A stretch of 64,000 nt of DNA from Mercurialis annua (Eukaryota > Streptophyta > Magnoliopsida > Malpighiales > Euphorbiaceae): assembly GCF_937616625.2 (NCBI RefSeq), contig NC_065571.1, forward strand, positions 54,855,651 to 54,919,650. The letters are read 5' to 3'. Below, in pieces: positions 1 to 11,180 of this stretch. Position 1 is the first letter of the stretch. Each line of letters starts with the position of its first letter. The notes beneath the pieces were generated by a model that ran no database searches, was not told the origin of the DNA, and saw only the letters and a list, made by a program, of their open reading frames with translations. The translations under genes were made by a program, and so were the position numbers.

Positions 1-671
1 TTAGTTTTGTATATATTGAAACACAATCTCGTTATATTTTTCGTTGGTCAATTGTTAATTAAAAAAAATTAATATAACATATGCTCCTTCAAGTTTGAAT
101 ATCATACCAATCAGAACTTTTTTATTTTTTTAATATTACAAACATATATATTAACATGTTTAATTTTTTTAAATTTGATAAGACAAAAACACATACAAAT
201 AATTTTATTTTTTATTTAATTAATATGTCATGTTGTAATTTATTTTTAATATAGAAAATAAATATAAAATGTAATAAAGCACTAATGATATTACTACATT
301 TCTACAAGTTAATATAAAAATAGAGAAATTGATAAAAAAATAATAATAATATGAAATTGTCCTTATTTTGTGCTGCTACAAGCTTGTATTATAAATATAA
401 GACATATTAATTATAATCAAGAATAAAATAATAATTTTTTTTATCAAATTTGAAAAGTTAAACATGTTAATATATAATTATATATATATAGCTGATTAGT
501 ATACTATATTAAATTTTGAAAAAGTATATACTATATTTTTTTAATTAACAGTTTATTAACAAAAAAAACATAACAGAAGAGTGTTTTAATTACAAGATTG
601 AAAAGTTAGTTTAGTACTCCCTCCGTTCCATAAAAATAAGCACTTTTTTTGAGCGTACCAAATTATAGACC
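1..671. other. AT-rich intergenic DNA without a gene
   Basis: No coding region is visible. Near 616-650 there is a CTCCCTCCGTTCC motif next to TA, the signature of a Stowaway (Tc1/mariner-like) terminal repeat. A possible, much decayed partner end lies near 2165-2193, so an old miniature element may have been split by the later insertions at 672-2406. Confidence 0.4.
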
Positions 672-1119
672 ATAGGGACGGATCTGAGGTAGGGCCAGTT
701 AGGGCCTGGGCCCTACCTTAAATTGTTTTGATTTTTTTTTATTAGCCGTGCATGTTTACTCACATGGTAATTGTATTCCAATTCTTCCTTAACATTCAAT
801 TTCACACATAATGCACATCCACTGAATTCCTACTAAAAAAGTTAGTAATCTTCATCTTTTCATTACTTTAATAATAATATTAATATTTAATAGTTATTTT
901 AATTTATTGTATCCTAATTTTTTAAAACAATTAAATTTTAAAACAAAATAAAATCACCTATTTGAAATTTACATATGACAAATTTGATTTGTTTCCCCTA
1001 TCTTTAAGATTTAAATTTGACATGAAACGTAAATGGGTTCTTTTTTAAATATAAAATTTAGTAGTATCATAGCCAAATAATTTTTGTATTTGCGTTTAAA
1101 AATGAGTTAATATAGCTTT

Positions 1120-1217
1120 TTTTAATAATTTGGAAGGAGAGCGTTTGTGAAAGAAATTGAACCCACGACCTAGCAGTTTGTTGTCGGCGCTTATACCGTT
1201 TGAACTATAACTCATTA
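1120..1217 (-). mobile_element. tRNA-derived SINE, family A, decayed copy
   Basis: On the minus strand this reads as a degraded tRNA-like promoter. A box-A-like stretch (TATAGTTCAAACGG) is followed about 40 bases later by a box-B-like GGTTCAATTTC, then an A-rich tail (T-run on the plus strand at the left end). It aligns along its length with the well-preserved copy at 22734-22843. It is too degenerate to be a working tRNA gene. Confidence 0.65.
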
Positions 1218-1431
1218 GAGTATTATTAAAACTAATAGATGAAAAATGCCAAATTTAAATGGGAGCAAGAGACCTGATAATCTTAAAAAACAGTTTGAAA
1301 AAAATACAAATTTAATAGGAGGAAATACAATGCATCAAAAATAATAATTCATATTACTAGTGGTGTTATCTCTTCAAACAAGTTTAATTGGCAAAAATAA
1401 GTTTTTTTTAAATTTTGTGATACGTTAATTT

Positions 1432-1760
1432 TGTTGAAGTGGGAAATCCCACATTGGTTGTGTGTGTGAATGGACATGTGTTTAAATATTAGTTGGGCAC
1501 ATCCACTTGATACCAATTGGTTTTAAAATGGAATCTAATATGGTATCAGAGTCTTATCTATTCACACAATTTGAATTTGGTCCGGCCCACGTGAGTTGCA
1601 CGTGAGGGGGGATTGGTTACTTGGTCCGGACACGCTACGTGTGAGGGGGAGTGTTGAAGTGGGAAATCCCACATTGGTTGTGTGTATGAATGGACATGTG
1701 TTTCAATATTAGTTGGGCACCTCCACTTGATACCAATTGGTTTTAAGATGGAATCTAACA
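1432..1760. mobile_element. TRIM (terminal-repeat retrotransposon in miniature)
   Basis: Two 109-bp direct repeats (1432-1540 and 1652-1760) start TGTTGAAG. The right one ends CTAACA and the left one CTAATA. They flank about 111 bp of non-coding DNA. Directly after the left repeat is TGGTATCAGAG (1541-1551), the primer-binding site complementary to initiator tRNA-Met. Just before the right repeat is a purine tract (GAGGGGGAG). The whole is bracketed by the 5-bp target duplication AATTT (1427-1431 and 1761-1765). The two repeats differ at about five positions, so the insertion is not very recent. It has no coding capacity and must have been mobilised by enzymes in trans. Confidence 0.88.
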
Positions 1761-2231
1761 AATTTTATTTATTTTTGGTAGATTTACATTAGAAAATTTA
1801 ATAATTATACTTTTTTGTGATACGATCCTTTTATTTTTATTAACTAAATTATGCCCTACCTCAAATTTAGAGCTGACTTCGTCACTGATAGGCCACCTTC
1901 TATTTTTGATTAATAATTTTAAACGTAAAAATCTTAATTATCCCTAATAAATATACATTATTATCTTCAACTTAATTAATTGCTCCATGTTCCAATATGG
2001 AATAAATGTCATTTTCTAATACCAATGTAAAAAAACACCAATATAAAAATTAGTCATCAATATATTGTTATTTATTTAAAAAATTATTAAAGATAAAATG
2101 GAAAATTACATAAATAAATTAATTTTAACTATTTTTTTTCTTAATTCTCGTGTTTGTACAAACGGCCTATCTTTGTGTAACATATGGAGTATAATTTTTG
2201 AATATCAAAGTCTAACTGATACTTTGTAATA

Positions 2232-2406
2232 TTTTTTTTTTGTTAGCCCATTCGGTTTTCAAGGCTTCGTCGTGACTAATTCGGATCAGCCCCACATCGC
2301 ACACCTGACATGGTGGGTGAGTGTGCTAGTGAGAATTTTCTGCATTCACAAGACTCGAACCCGATACCTTACTTAAGCTTACCACTTGGAGCAGTACCTG
2401 TTGGTC
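2232..2406 (-). mobile_element. tRNA-derived SINE, family B
   Basis: On the minus strand the unit starts with a tRNA-like head: a box-A-like segment around TGCTCCAAGTGG, then box B GGGTTCGAGTC. It continues into about 100 bp of unrelated body and ends in an A-run (T-run on the plus strand at 2232-2241). It is flanked by a 14-bp direct repeat GATACTTTGTAATA (2218-2231 and 2407-2420), as expected for target-primed reverse transcription. Confidence 0.82.
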
Positions 2407-2420
2407 GATACTTTGTAATA

Positions 2421-2600
2421 GGGAAATTCTTACCTAATTCCGGTTCATGAATTTTCCATTTACCTACCCAATTAAGTGCTAAAAAATCTAACACAATTTT
2501 CTCTCTCTTCTTGTTATTTTCTCTTTCTTTTCATTTCTCTAACGTCTCATTGGATAGGTTCATGAATTTTTCATAGACCGGGTCTAGATAAGAACTTCCC
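2421..2600. mobile_element. Foldback MITE, unclassified
   Basis: The left end (GGGAAATTCTTACCTA) and the right end (TAGATAAGAACTTCCCC) are inverted repeats of about 45 bp containing CATGAATTTT-type cores. Related single ends occur at about 9098-9147 and inside the F-box gene intron at about 34687-34735. The right end lies about 210 bp upstream of the first RING-H2 start codon. Confidence 0.55.
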
Positions 2601-2706
2601 CTTTGAATATATCACACCTTAAGGAGATGAAAGTAATTATCTCTTTTTATTTTTTTGACCAAGTCTTCTTACAATTTCTTCTCTTTTGCCTAAAACGCAC
2701 ATTTCA

Positions 2707-2715
2707 TCTATAAAA
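2707..2715 (+). promoter_or_regulatory. TATA box of RING-H2 gene 1
   Basis: TCTATAAAAATG lies about 100 bp before the ATG at 2814. Equivalent TATA motifs precede the paralogues near 5840, 9369 and 18209, supporting transcription of all four copies. Confidence 0.6.
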
Positions 2716-2813
2716 ATGCGTCCCTATAATATCACTAACCATTCACTTTGCTTATCATAATCAATCTTCTTTCCTTTTCTCTCTTTCAAATTCAAGATTT
2801 TAAGAACAAATCA

Positions 2814-3116
2814 ATGGCAACTCCAGAAACCTGCCTGATCGATTTAAGTTTCGACATGGATGAATCTTTCTCTTTGCCGCCAAATTTCTTGCATCAAATG
2901 TCTGTTTCAAACTCTTTAGTCGCTGAGATGAAGACAGTTTCTGAATCTACGGACGATGTTTGTTCGGTTTGCATGGAGAGTTTTCAATCAAGTACAAGTA
3001 CTGCTAAACAAATTCTATGTGGACACGTGTACCATGAATCTTGTATCTCTTCTTGGCTCTGTAATAGCAACACTTGTCCTCTTTGCCGATTCAACATCTC
3101 CGGCACCGGCAGATGA
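2814..3116 (+). CDS. Small RING-H2 zinc-finger protein (putative E3 ubiquitin ligase), cluster copy 1
   Basis: Intronless, 100 residues. The C-terminal half is a complete RING-H2 domain: CSVC, then ILCGHVYHESC, then CPLC near the end. This gives eight zinc ligands in the order C-C-C-H-H-C-C-C and a Trp two residues after the sixth ligand region (SSW), where E2 enzymes dock in this family. By family knowledge it should be a ubiquitin ligase; substrate unknown. The N-terminal 45 residues contain a block (CLIDLSFDMDE, LPPNF) conserved in all four copies and outside the RING. No signal peptide or membrane segment is seen. I chose the ATG at 2814 because it aligns with the start of copies 2-4; an in-frame ATG at 2748 lies in the leader. 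The 3' flank (about 3160-3350) is also shared with copy 2. Confidence 0.85.
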   Translation: MATPETCLIDLSFDMDESFSLPPNFLHQMSVSNSLVAEMKTVSESTDDVCSVCMESFQSSTSTAKQILCGHVYHESCISSWLCNSNTCPLCRFNISGTGR

Positions 3117-3349
3117 GATTATACAGTATGCAGACGCGTAATTTGAGATTTAGACTAATTAGTTATTTTATTTTTATTTTTGTGGGTTTGGTTTTAGGAT
3201 TTTCAAGAATCTTACGTGCAAGTGGGACTAATTGAAGTTGGCCTGATAGATAGAGTTTATACGGTTGAGAATGACAGTCCTCTTTACTATCAATTCTGTA
3301 AATTAATCAGGATTACTTAAATAACAAAAATTCTATGCACCACTGTAAT

Positions 3350-4850
3350 TTATGTAAATCAGGATTATTTAAAGAACAAAAAGAATCATGTACTTCTTAT
3401 AATCAGTGTGTTAATAATGTTTTAAAAACCGAATAAGTGGCTGAATCAATCGAGTGAAATTGTAAAATATATAATTTTATACGTAATTTTGATGGTCTAT
3501 GTCTCATATAATTTAGTCGGTATATTCTCGTCTAAGAACAGATGCGATCTCATACGAGAACAATTAAGTGGCAGCGGGTCTCGTGACGGTGGGTCTTGGT
3601 GGCGGCAGGTGAAGAAGGAGAATAAATTATTTAGGACTAGATTTTTTTTAATAAATTTCATTTAAATTAACAAAATGAAAAAAAATTAAAAAGATCACTC
3701 AAGTTTTATTTAAAAATTAATTTGGTTTTTGAAATTTAAAAATGTAAGGATTATATATAAATGAAATAAAAAATTATTAACGTCAATTTAAAATATAAAA
3801 TAAAATTAGGTACCATTTTAAACTTTTTTATATTTTAAAATGGAAAATGAATCTCGGGTGAGAGTGTGGGAGGAAATTTTTGATACGAAAGTGTCAAATT
3901 ATGGATTTATTTGACCCTTTTCTTCAAAAATGACTCATTTGATATTTCGTGTCAAGTTGAGGAGGTGAATTAATCCTTTGTTCGTTATACAAGCTTACAA
4001 GCCAGGCTATTTCCATTTTTAGAGGAACATATTAGGCAGAAGTCGTCTTTAATTTTTTTAAAAATTAATTTTGAATATATTTCGAGTAAAAACTCCATTT
4101 ATGATATATACTCTAATATTTAAATTATATTTATTTTAATAAAGCGACCGTTAATATAATTTTATAATAAATGAGATAATTAATTTTAAAAATATTTAGT
4201 AAAATATCTTTCATTTTTTTAATTTAATTTTATATCCTTATTGTTAATTTAAACACTGTAAAAAGTTAATTAAATTGCATCAAGATCTTATATTATTGAT
4301 TAAACAAACTGTATATTTTTAAATATATTTAATTATAAAATAAATTCAGATTTTTATTTTATGAAAACAATTACAGGGATTTTATTTTTATAAAATAAAA
4401 ATACAATTACCTTATTTGTATAATTAAAAATACAAAAACTTAATCATTATATATAAAATTGCGAAAATGAATTTATATTCTGATTAACGGCGCGTATAAC
4501 AAAAGGATTTATGTTAAAGACAAAATAAAAGTGCACAGATTTAATGATGATATGTTTTAGTGCGTACCTTATGTACAAAAATTTCAAAATGTATAATTAC
4601 AAAAATGAATATTTATTTTTATTAATGGCGTATGTACTATACGCGCTAACAGAAGATTTATATTATAGATTAAGTGAAATTACAGGAATTTAATGATAGG
4701 GTATTTTAATGCAGAAATTTTATATGTAAAAATTTCAAATTTCAGGGATCTGACATTAAGTTAAACCATTATTTAAGTGTGTACTTGATGCATGTTTAAT
4801 TGAATTGAACCCCTCCACTTTCTTTGGTTTTTTTATTTCTTATATAAATA
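3350..4850. other. AT-rich spacer without a gene
   Basis: Only short open frames and homopolymer-rich sequence. Nothing beyond the shared 3' flank of RING copy 1 (ending near 3350) is recognisable. Confidence 0.5.
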
Positions 4851-4854
4851 TTTG

Positions 4855-5360
4855 GATATATTACTTCTTAAATAATGGATAAATAATTTTTTTATATTTA
4901 GTCAATTAATTTTAATATATATCTCATCATTTAAAATATTTTCTTAGACTCGGTTTAGATTAGAATTATTTTCTTTAGTCAAAATACTTAGAAGAAAAAC
5001 ATATGATAATCTATAAATTTGTAATGTCAATGTTTGGGTAGATTTAATAATATTAACTTATGTGTACTCGGTTGATCATAACGTGCAAAACTATAAAGTA
5101 ATATAAATATGAAATCATAGTTAATGTAAATACATTGTTCCAAGCAGACGAAGCTAAAGTCATTCAAGTCATTATATTTTTAAAGGAAGGACCATGTTAC
5201 CGTCGTTATTCTACATTTCTACTATATGTTGATCCCCATTATATGTTTCTTTGACCAGTATTAAATAATTAAGAGTACTAATGAACGAAACTTTAAATTC
5301 TGACAAAACGAAGGCCAGTTTATGTGAATGAAATTATCAGTTTACTTTGATTTTTTATGG
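4855..5360. repeat. Duplicated intergenic block of the RING cluster, copy 1 (upstream of gene 2)
   Basis: This block is recognisably repeated at about 7790-8250 (upstream of gene 3), and part of its right end at about 15250-15390 (upstream of gene 4). Shared landmarks are TAGTCAAAATACTT, ATGATAATCTATAAATTT, TTTGACCAGTATTAA, AACGAAACTTT and AAATTATCAGTTTACTTTG. It shows that the tandem duplication unit was several kilobases and not just the genes. Confidence 0.7.
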
Positions 5361-5937
5361 CATAGATCAGGTTTTAGTCTTAATTGAATTTGTCCTTATT
5401 AAACACATTTTTAATACTATTACTCTTTTTGAAATATTACTCTATCAAATAGTAACATTTTCAATATCATTTCACAAATGATTATATTTTTAACAAACTT
5501 TAATGTTTATATATTATTATTGATCGAAAAATGGTTTTTTTTAAATAAATTTAGGATATCACTTCAATAAAATCAAAATTTCGAAATATTTTCGGATATA
5601 TATTATTTTTATGATGAATACATAATGTAAAAATATTTTAAATTTTATTTAAATTTGAGAAAGGTCGTGTACTTTTGGATAAATAAATTTACTTTTCCTT
5701 AGATTTTTTAACAACAACTTGTCTCCTTAAACGTTTTTGGCCTGCTGTTGGACCATTTTACACAAACCTGGCAGGTGAGTGAGGGCCACTTTTAGTTGCC
5801 ATAGCTGACCAAAACGCAACACTTCATCTATTTATTTGTTCTATAAATTCCATCATTAATCATTCACTTTCATAATTATCAATCTCCTTCATAATTCTTT
5901 AATTCTCTTTCTTTCAAAATCAAGATTTTAAGAACAA

Positions 5938-6252
5938 ATGGCGGCAACTCAGGTATTTTCAGAAACCTGTCTGATCGATCTAAGTTTCGACATGGATGAA
6001 TCTTTCTGTTTGCCGCCAAATTTCTTACAGCAAATGTCGGTGACGAACTCTTTAGTTTCTGAGATGAAAACAGTTTCTGAATCAACGGACGATGTTTGTT
6101 CTGTTTGCATGGAGAGTTTTCATTCAAGTATGGGCGCTGCTAAACAAATTTTATGCGGACACGTGTACCATGAATCTTGTATCTCCTCTTGGCTCTGTAA
6201 TAGCAACACTTGTCCTCTTTGCCGATTTGATATCTCCGGCACCGGCCGATGA
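5938..6252 (+). CDS. Small RING-H2 zinc-finger protein, cluster copy 2
   Basis: Intronless, 104 residues, about 85-90 percent identical by eye to copy 1. It has four extra residues after the start (around QVFS) and a few changes between the second and third zinc ligands. All eight RING-H2 ligands are present (CSVC, ILCGHVYHESC, CPLC), as are the conserved N-terminal SFDMDE and LPPNF motifs. The ATG is the first in the transcript, about 95 bp after the TATA-like TCTATAAAT near 5840. The 3' flank to about 6490 aligns with that of copy 1, which marks these two as the most recent pair. The role in protein ubiquitination is inferred from the domain only. Confidence 0.85.
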   Translation: MAATQVFSETCLIDLSFDMDESFCLPPNFLQQMSVTNSLVSEMKTVSESTDDVCSVCMESFHSSMGAAKQILCGHVYHESCISSWLCNSNTCPLCRFDISGTGR

Positions 6253-6857
6253 GATTATGCAACTTGCGTAGTTTGTGATTTAGACTAATTAATTCTTTAT
6301 TTTTTGGTTTGGTTTTAGGATTTAGGATTTAATTTTCAAGAATTGTGCAAGTGGGACTAATTATTGAAATTGGCCTGCTTGATATAAGTTTATACAGTTG
6401 ACAATGTCAGTCCTCTTTACAATCCAATTTTGTATATCAGGATTATTTTAATAACAATAATTCTTTGCACTACTGTAATTTATGCAAGATTTTAGGTTTA
6501 TATAATACCAAATTAACTAGTTAATTACTTGTTATTAAATTAAAATAATTTAATTATCTCGACTCAATTCTTCGCATAGTACTTCCTTCGTCCATAATTC
6601 ATACATTAATTTCACTTTATTTTGCATTAGCATTAATTTAACTTATATATTAAGAATTCATATATAGAAGGATTATCAATTGTTAAGCTCGTTATAAAGT
6701 CCTTACACTATTAACTTTTATTTAATTTAGTCTTTGTTAAAAATAATTTTAAAACCTCTTTATACTTCTTAATTTATATACACGTGGGTCCTTTTATCAA
6801 AAGAATTTTGAGCGTGATATCAAATACTTCCAATTTGAATCTTAATCATATTTTATT

Positions 6858-7159
6858 GGGTTAATGTTATAAAAATTCACCAACTTTATACGTTTTTTCA
6901 TTTTAATCACGCTGTTTAAAATCGTCATTTTCATACACGAACTATCAATTTTTTCCAAATTCATACACCATTCAAAAATCCGGTGAAAATTGTTGAGTTG
7001 ACAACCGGATAGTGATAATGACATAACAAATCAAATAGTGACACGTCAAAAATTTTTGCCGAAAAAAATGGCAGTTGGTGTATGAAAATGATGATTTTTT
7101 AACGGCGTGATTAAAATAAAAAAACTTGTAAAATTGGTGAATTTTTATGACATTACCGC
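6858..7159. mobile_element. Mutator-like foldback MITE
   Basis: Ends GGGTTAATG and CATTACCGC are the tips of long inverted arms that both contain an AATTCACCAACTTTA-like core and a CATACAC core, so nearly the whole 302 bp can fold back. Flanks TATTTTATT and TAATTTATT (8 of 9 match) are the probable 9-bp target duplication. A relative lies at about 39717-40030. Confidence 0.72.
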
Positions 7160-7368
7160 TAATTTATTTGAATATTAGCATATATGCACGCTTTAAATTC
7201 TGTTAACAAAAGAACTTATGGGTTTATAAAATATTAAAAGATAAAAGGTTTTAAAAACAAGAAATATAGTAATAATTAGATGACATAAAAATTTATAGTA
7301 CAAGAACAAGTAAATGAGTTAGCCATTATCAATCTGTGTATTTTATTGGAAATGACTCTGCTCAAATA

Positions 7369-7518
7369 TAAAATCCCCTCCATTTCCCTCAAATTTATTT
7401 AAATGAATGGCACATAAGCAAATTGATAATGAAATTATCACATTAAATCAAAATTTGCTTATATGTCATTCATTTAAGTGGATTTGGGGAAAATGGACGA
7501 TTTTTGACTTGAGGGGAG
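7369..7518. mobile_element. Small inverted-repeat element (MITE-like)
   Basis: Two arms of about 50 bp (ATCCCCTCCATTTCCC on the left, its near complement around GGGGAAAATGGACGAT on the right) each contain AAGCAAATT or AATTTGCTTAT and surround a short loop. No clear target duplication was found. Confidence 0.5.
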
Positions 7519-7789
7519 CCACTATGTGAGGGTAATATGCTACTCCTGCAGTACACAATTGATAAATTGGTTTCATTTTTTACGTATTAAATTATAGTTT
7601 GTTTTATTTTTAAAAGTTAGTTTACTAGATAAATTTAAAATATTTTTAATTGAATTAGTTCAACAGTAATTAATACTATTTTTCAATGATTGCAATAGTA
7701 AAGTAGATGTATATATTTTAGGGGTCACTTTAATTACTATTTAACAAAAGAGTATATGTTTTAATATTTCATATTAAATCAATAACTTT

Positions 7790-8250
7790 TTTTTAAAATA
7801 TATTTTATTGTTTAAAATGTTTTCTTAACTCGGTTTAGATAATATTTTCTTTACGGTGAACTTTAGTCAAAATACTTGGAAGAAAAATTATGATAATCTA
7901 TAAATTTATAAATGTCAATGCTTGGATGGATTAATGATTAACTTATATAGTATATATAACGTGTGAACATTGTAAATTAAGAAATGTGAAATTATAACAT
8001 GCAGTTACTATTGTTATTCTACTTATTTTTCATCCCAACTATACTCTATATTTGACCAGTATTAATTTCACAAATAATTCTAACACACTGAACGAAACTT
8101 TCAACTTTGACAAAACTAAGGTCCGTCCATGTGAATTAAATTATCAGTTTACTTTGTTTTTTTTATTGTATAAATCAGGTCTTAATTAATCACCACTACT
8201 TAGTCGCTTCCAACACATGAATTGATCAATTTATTCCAATTAGCTAGTAA
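7790..8250. repeat. Duplicated intergenic block of the RING cluster, copy 2 (upstream of gene 3)
   Basis: Aligns with 4855-5360 over its length with indels. The tail ATAAATCAGGTCTTA to ATGAATTGATCAAT also aligns with 15280-15350. This copy links the spacer before gene 2 to the spacer before gene 4. Confidence 0.7.
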
Positions 8251-8448
8251 CTATGAGTATAATTCATTTTACAATTAATGTAACTGTACGTGTAAGGCTA
8301 TATGCTTTAAATTTAGAGTGCTTTGTGGGAAAGGGCTTTGGCTATTAATAATTGATAATATAATTTTGGCAAAATATATATTTGAACTCATGTATTATCA
8401 AATTTTTTTGAGTTGGATCCCTCCGCATATATATGTTAAATCTTTACA

Positions 8449-8513
<65 letters not shown>
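8449..8513. repeat. (TA)n microsatellite
   Basis: About 32 uninterrupted TA units. The open frame that runs through it is only an Ile-Tyr repeat and is not a gene. Confidence 0.95.
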
Positions 8514-8515
<2 letters not shown>

Positions 8516-8799
8516 ATTGAGATTCCCTCAAATTCATTTTGAACTTGAGGGGGTCATATTCATAATTTATACCGTTCATTACAAAATATAATTTTAATCA
8601 AATTAATCTACACCGTTATTACAAAATGAACGGTGTAGATCAAAAAATATAATTTTAATCAAATTAACCTACACCGTTCATTATAATTTCAAATATATAT
8701 ATTGAATCTTTTGGTACAATAACACATTATTTAATTTTGCATTTAAATACTAAAAATATTATCAAGTAGTCATATAGTATAAACAAGCCATTAATTAAA

Positions 8800-9074
8800 C
8801 GCTTAAATGGACCAAAAATCACCAACTTTCGAGTGTTTTTAGTATTTAACATAATCTTTTAATTTAGGAAAAAAAGTACATGAACTTTCAAAATTTTGCA
8901 ATTAAAGATACCGGCACCATTTTAGATGTAAAATTGCATTTTTTTTCAAAGGAAACACACACGTGCTCTTAATTGCAAAATTTTAAAGGTTCATGTAATT
9001 TTTTGCCAAAATTAAAAGATTATGTTAAATACCAAAAACATGCGAAAGTTGGTGATTTTTGGTGCATTTAAGCC
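8800..9074. mobile_element. Mutator-like foldback MITE, with a paralogous empty site at about 17670
   Basis: Ends CGCTTAAATGG and CATTTAAGCC form the tips of arms that both contain AAAATCACCAACTTTCG-like sequence. A perfect 9-bp target duplication TTAATTAAA flanks it (8791-8799 and 9075-9083). The corresponding spacer before RING gene 4 (about 17640-17690) has the same neighbourhood (AGTATAAACAGGCC) but no element. Confidence 0.85.
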
Positions 9075-9477
9075 TTAATTAAATAATAAAATTATGGATA
9101 GGTGCATGGAAAATTCATGAATCGGGTCTAGGTAAGAATTTTCCCCAATAAAAAACTTAAAAATATTATAAACTTGAACCAAAAAGTCTTAAAAGTACTG
9201 AAAACCCACCAAACCTTCAGTGGTTTCCTTTTTGTAAGAATAATCTTTGCTTACCAAAAATAAATCTTCAAGATACCTTCCCTGTAGTTTCCTTACACCA
9301 ACACCTGATGCAATTATACAAGTAGCCAGTTTAAAGTGTAAAAATTTCAAATTTGGGTTCTAAACTTCTCTATAAATACATTTCATTTTCCTCCATTTCA
9401 ATTAAATCTTTATCTCTTTCTGTAAATCATTAAATAAAACCCTAACATATTTACAGGTCTCACTCTTTTATCAACTT

Positions 9478-9780
9478 ATGGCAAATGTATCAGTCTTTTC
9501 ATTAATTGATGTCAGCTTCGACATGGATGAGGCTTTAACTCTGCCTCCAAATTTCGGGCAGCAAATCTCAGAATCGAAGAGTTTGGTGGATGAAATGCCG
9601 ACAGTGAGATCGTCCCATGATGTTTGTTCGATTTGCATGGAGGGTTTTGAAGAATGTGTAAGAATTGGGAAGAAAATGGCTTGCGGACATGTTTATCATG
9701 CACCTTGTATCTCTTCTTGGCTTTCAAATTGTAATTCCTGTCCTCTTTGCCGGTTTGACATCTTCCCTGCCGGAAAATAA
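9478..9780 (+). CDS. Small RING-H2 zinc-finger protein, cluster copy 3
   Basis: Intronless, 100 residues, beginning MANVSVFSLIDVSFDMDE. The RING-H2 ligands are CSIC, MACGHVYHAPC and CPLC, all intact, with the Trp of SSWLS in place. The spacing between ligands 2 and 3 is similar to copies 1 and 2, but the sequence (GFEECVRIGKK) is a different subtype shared with copy 4. The N-terminal LIDVSFDMDE and LPPNF block is the same as in the other copies. A TATA box (CTCTATAAATAC) lies about 110 bp upstream, followed by a leader conserved with copy 4 (AAAACCCTAA, ATTTACAG). A ubiquitin ligase role is inferred from the domain; no substrate can be named. Confidence 0.86.
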   Translation: MANVSVFSLIDVSFDMDEALTLPPNFGQQISESKSLVDEMPTVRSSHDVCSICMEGFEECVRIGKKMACGHVYHAPCISSWLSNCNSCPLCRFDIFPAGK

Positions 9781-9982
9781 TTAGCAGAAATATTTATATG
9801 ATTTTTTCTTTTTTTTTTCCTTTTAGCTCAAAGTTAGATATAGTCAATGCATAGGATACATGGGTTTTAGTTTTTCTTCTCTATTAATTTGTATGTTGGG
9901 GGTTTTTCTTTTAATGTGGAAAAAGATGAATCCATTGTTACATTTACTAATTATACATATATTTGACGAAAATAAATATTTA

Positions 9983-10289
9983 GGAATAATCCATTTTTAT
10001 ATCCCTAAACTATATTTGTTTTATTCATTCAGTTCTTAAATTATTTTTTGTCCTAATCTGATCCTTCAACTTAGCAAAAAATCCTTTTCAAGTCCCTGAA
10101 CGATAGAAACGACGTTGTTTTGTTATTTTCAAAAAATACAATTTGTTACCCCAAACGACGTCGTTTTTGTCAGTCAAGAACTCGAAAATAATTTTTTACT
10201 AAATTGAAAGACCAAATAAGGACAAAAATAATTTAAGTGCCGGATGAATAAAACAATTATTGTATAAAGGCCTGAAAATAGGCTATTCC
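9983..10289. mobile_element. Mutator-like foldback MITE
   Basis: Ends GGAATAATCC and GGCTATTCC are inverted with subterminal arms (ATATCCCTAAACTATA on the left, degenerate partner on the right). A perfect 9-bp target duplication AAATATTTA (9974-9982 and 10290-10298) flanks it. An internal AAACGACGTCGTTT palindrome, paired with AAACGACGTTGTTTT, sits near the fold axis. Confidence 0.8.
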
Positions 10290-10640
10290 AAATATTTATT
10301 GTTCCAATCAAAAAAAAAATGGCTAAATCCATTTTGGGTCTCTAAGTTATACTATTTTACTTCATCGTGCCCCTTAACTTTTATTTGGCTTCTTCAAGTC
10401 TCTAAATTTTTATTAAAATATAATGATATTATAAGTAGGTCTAATAAAATCATTGTAACTAAATTAAAATCTACTGAAACAACATTTAGATAATATTGAA
10501 ACCATACTAAAATTATACAAAATAATCATAATAAAAGTACACATAAAAATTATGTTGGAACCATATTAAAATTACTGTGAAACTATTAAACAAAATTTTT
10601 AATGAAAAAAAAAACATATAGAAAAAAAAAGCTTAATCAT

Positions 10641-10990
10641 GGATATTAAACTAGTCTCAGGAAATTTCAAAAAGGTCACTAAAGTCAATTTTCTTACAAA
10701 ATAGTCACTAAACTATACCTTTTATTACAAAAGGGTTCACCCATATAAAACGACGTAAAAATCTAACATTTTTGCTTACGTGGCAACCCAAAATTACAAA
10801 AAGGAACATAGTTCAGTGATCTTTTTGTAATAAAAGGAATAGCCCAATGAAAGTTTAGTGTTCTTTTCGTAACAATAGAAATATTTTTGTAATAAAAGGT
10901 ATAGTTCAGTGACCACTTTGTAAGAAAATTGACTTTAGTGATCTTTTTGAAATTTCCTGAGACTTGAGTGGCTCAGGAAGTTTAATATCT
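10641..10990. mobile_element. Mutator-like foldback MITE nested in 10630-13089
   Basis: Ends GGATATTAAACT and AGTTTAATATCT head long arms (TCTCAGGAAATTTCAAAAAG on the left, its complement near 10945 on the right). The flanking direct repeat GCTTAATCAT (10631-10640 and 10991-11000) is 10 bp long and is itself the terminal sequence of the host element. Confidence 0.82.
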
Positions 10991-11180
10991 GCTTAATCAT
11001 CTAAAAATATCCCACTTTTGAGTTTTTTTTTATTTGTGGCTTCACCTTTTAAAATCTTCAATTTTAGCGCATTTTTATTTTCACTTTCAATTATGGTCAT
11101 TTATCCATATTGGAGTTTCGAAAAAATTCAAATAATCCTCTCATTTACTTTATTTTTGAAAATTATTGTGATAAAAATGC

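Larger units (their letters stand above)
672..1890. mobile_element. hAT-like non-autonomous element (probable), host of nested insertions
   Basis: The left end reads GGGACGGATCTGAGGTAGGG and the right end carries GCCCTACCTC followed by a decayed copy of the same end, so the two form an imperfect inverted repeat. The interior is AT-rich with no coding region. A SINE (about 1120-1217) and a TRIM (1432-1760) lie inside and must be younger. I could not find a convincing 8-bp target duplication, so the superfamily is uncertain. Confidence 0.4.

Noticed and set aside
1558..1761. Minus-strand open frame of 67 codons
   Set aside because: It lies across the TRIM and reads its LTR on the opposite strand.
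2956..3141. Second open frame overlapping RING gene 1
   Set aside because: Out-of-frame shadow of the RING-H2 gene; the same applies to the minus-strand frames over genes 2, 3 and 4.
8318..8542. Open frame of 74 codons
   Set aside because: Half of it is a TA microsatellite read as Ile-Tyr repeats.
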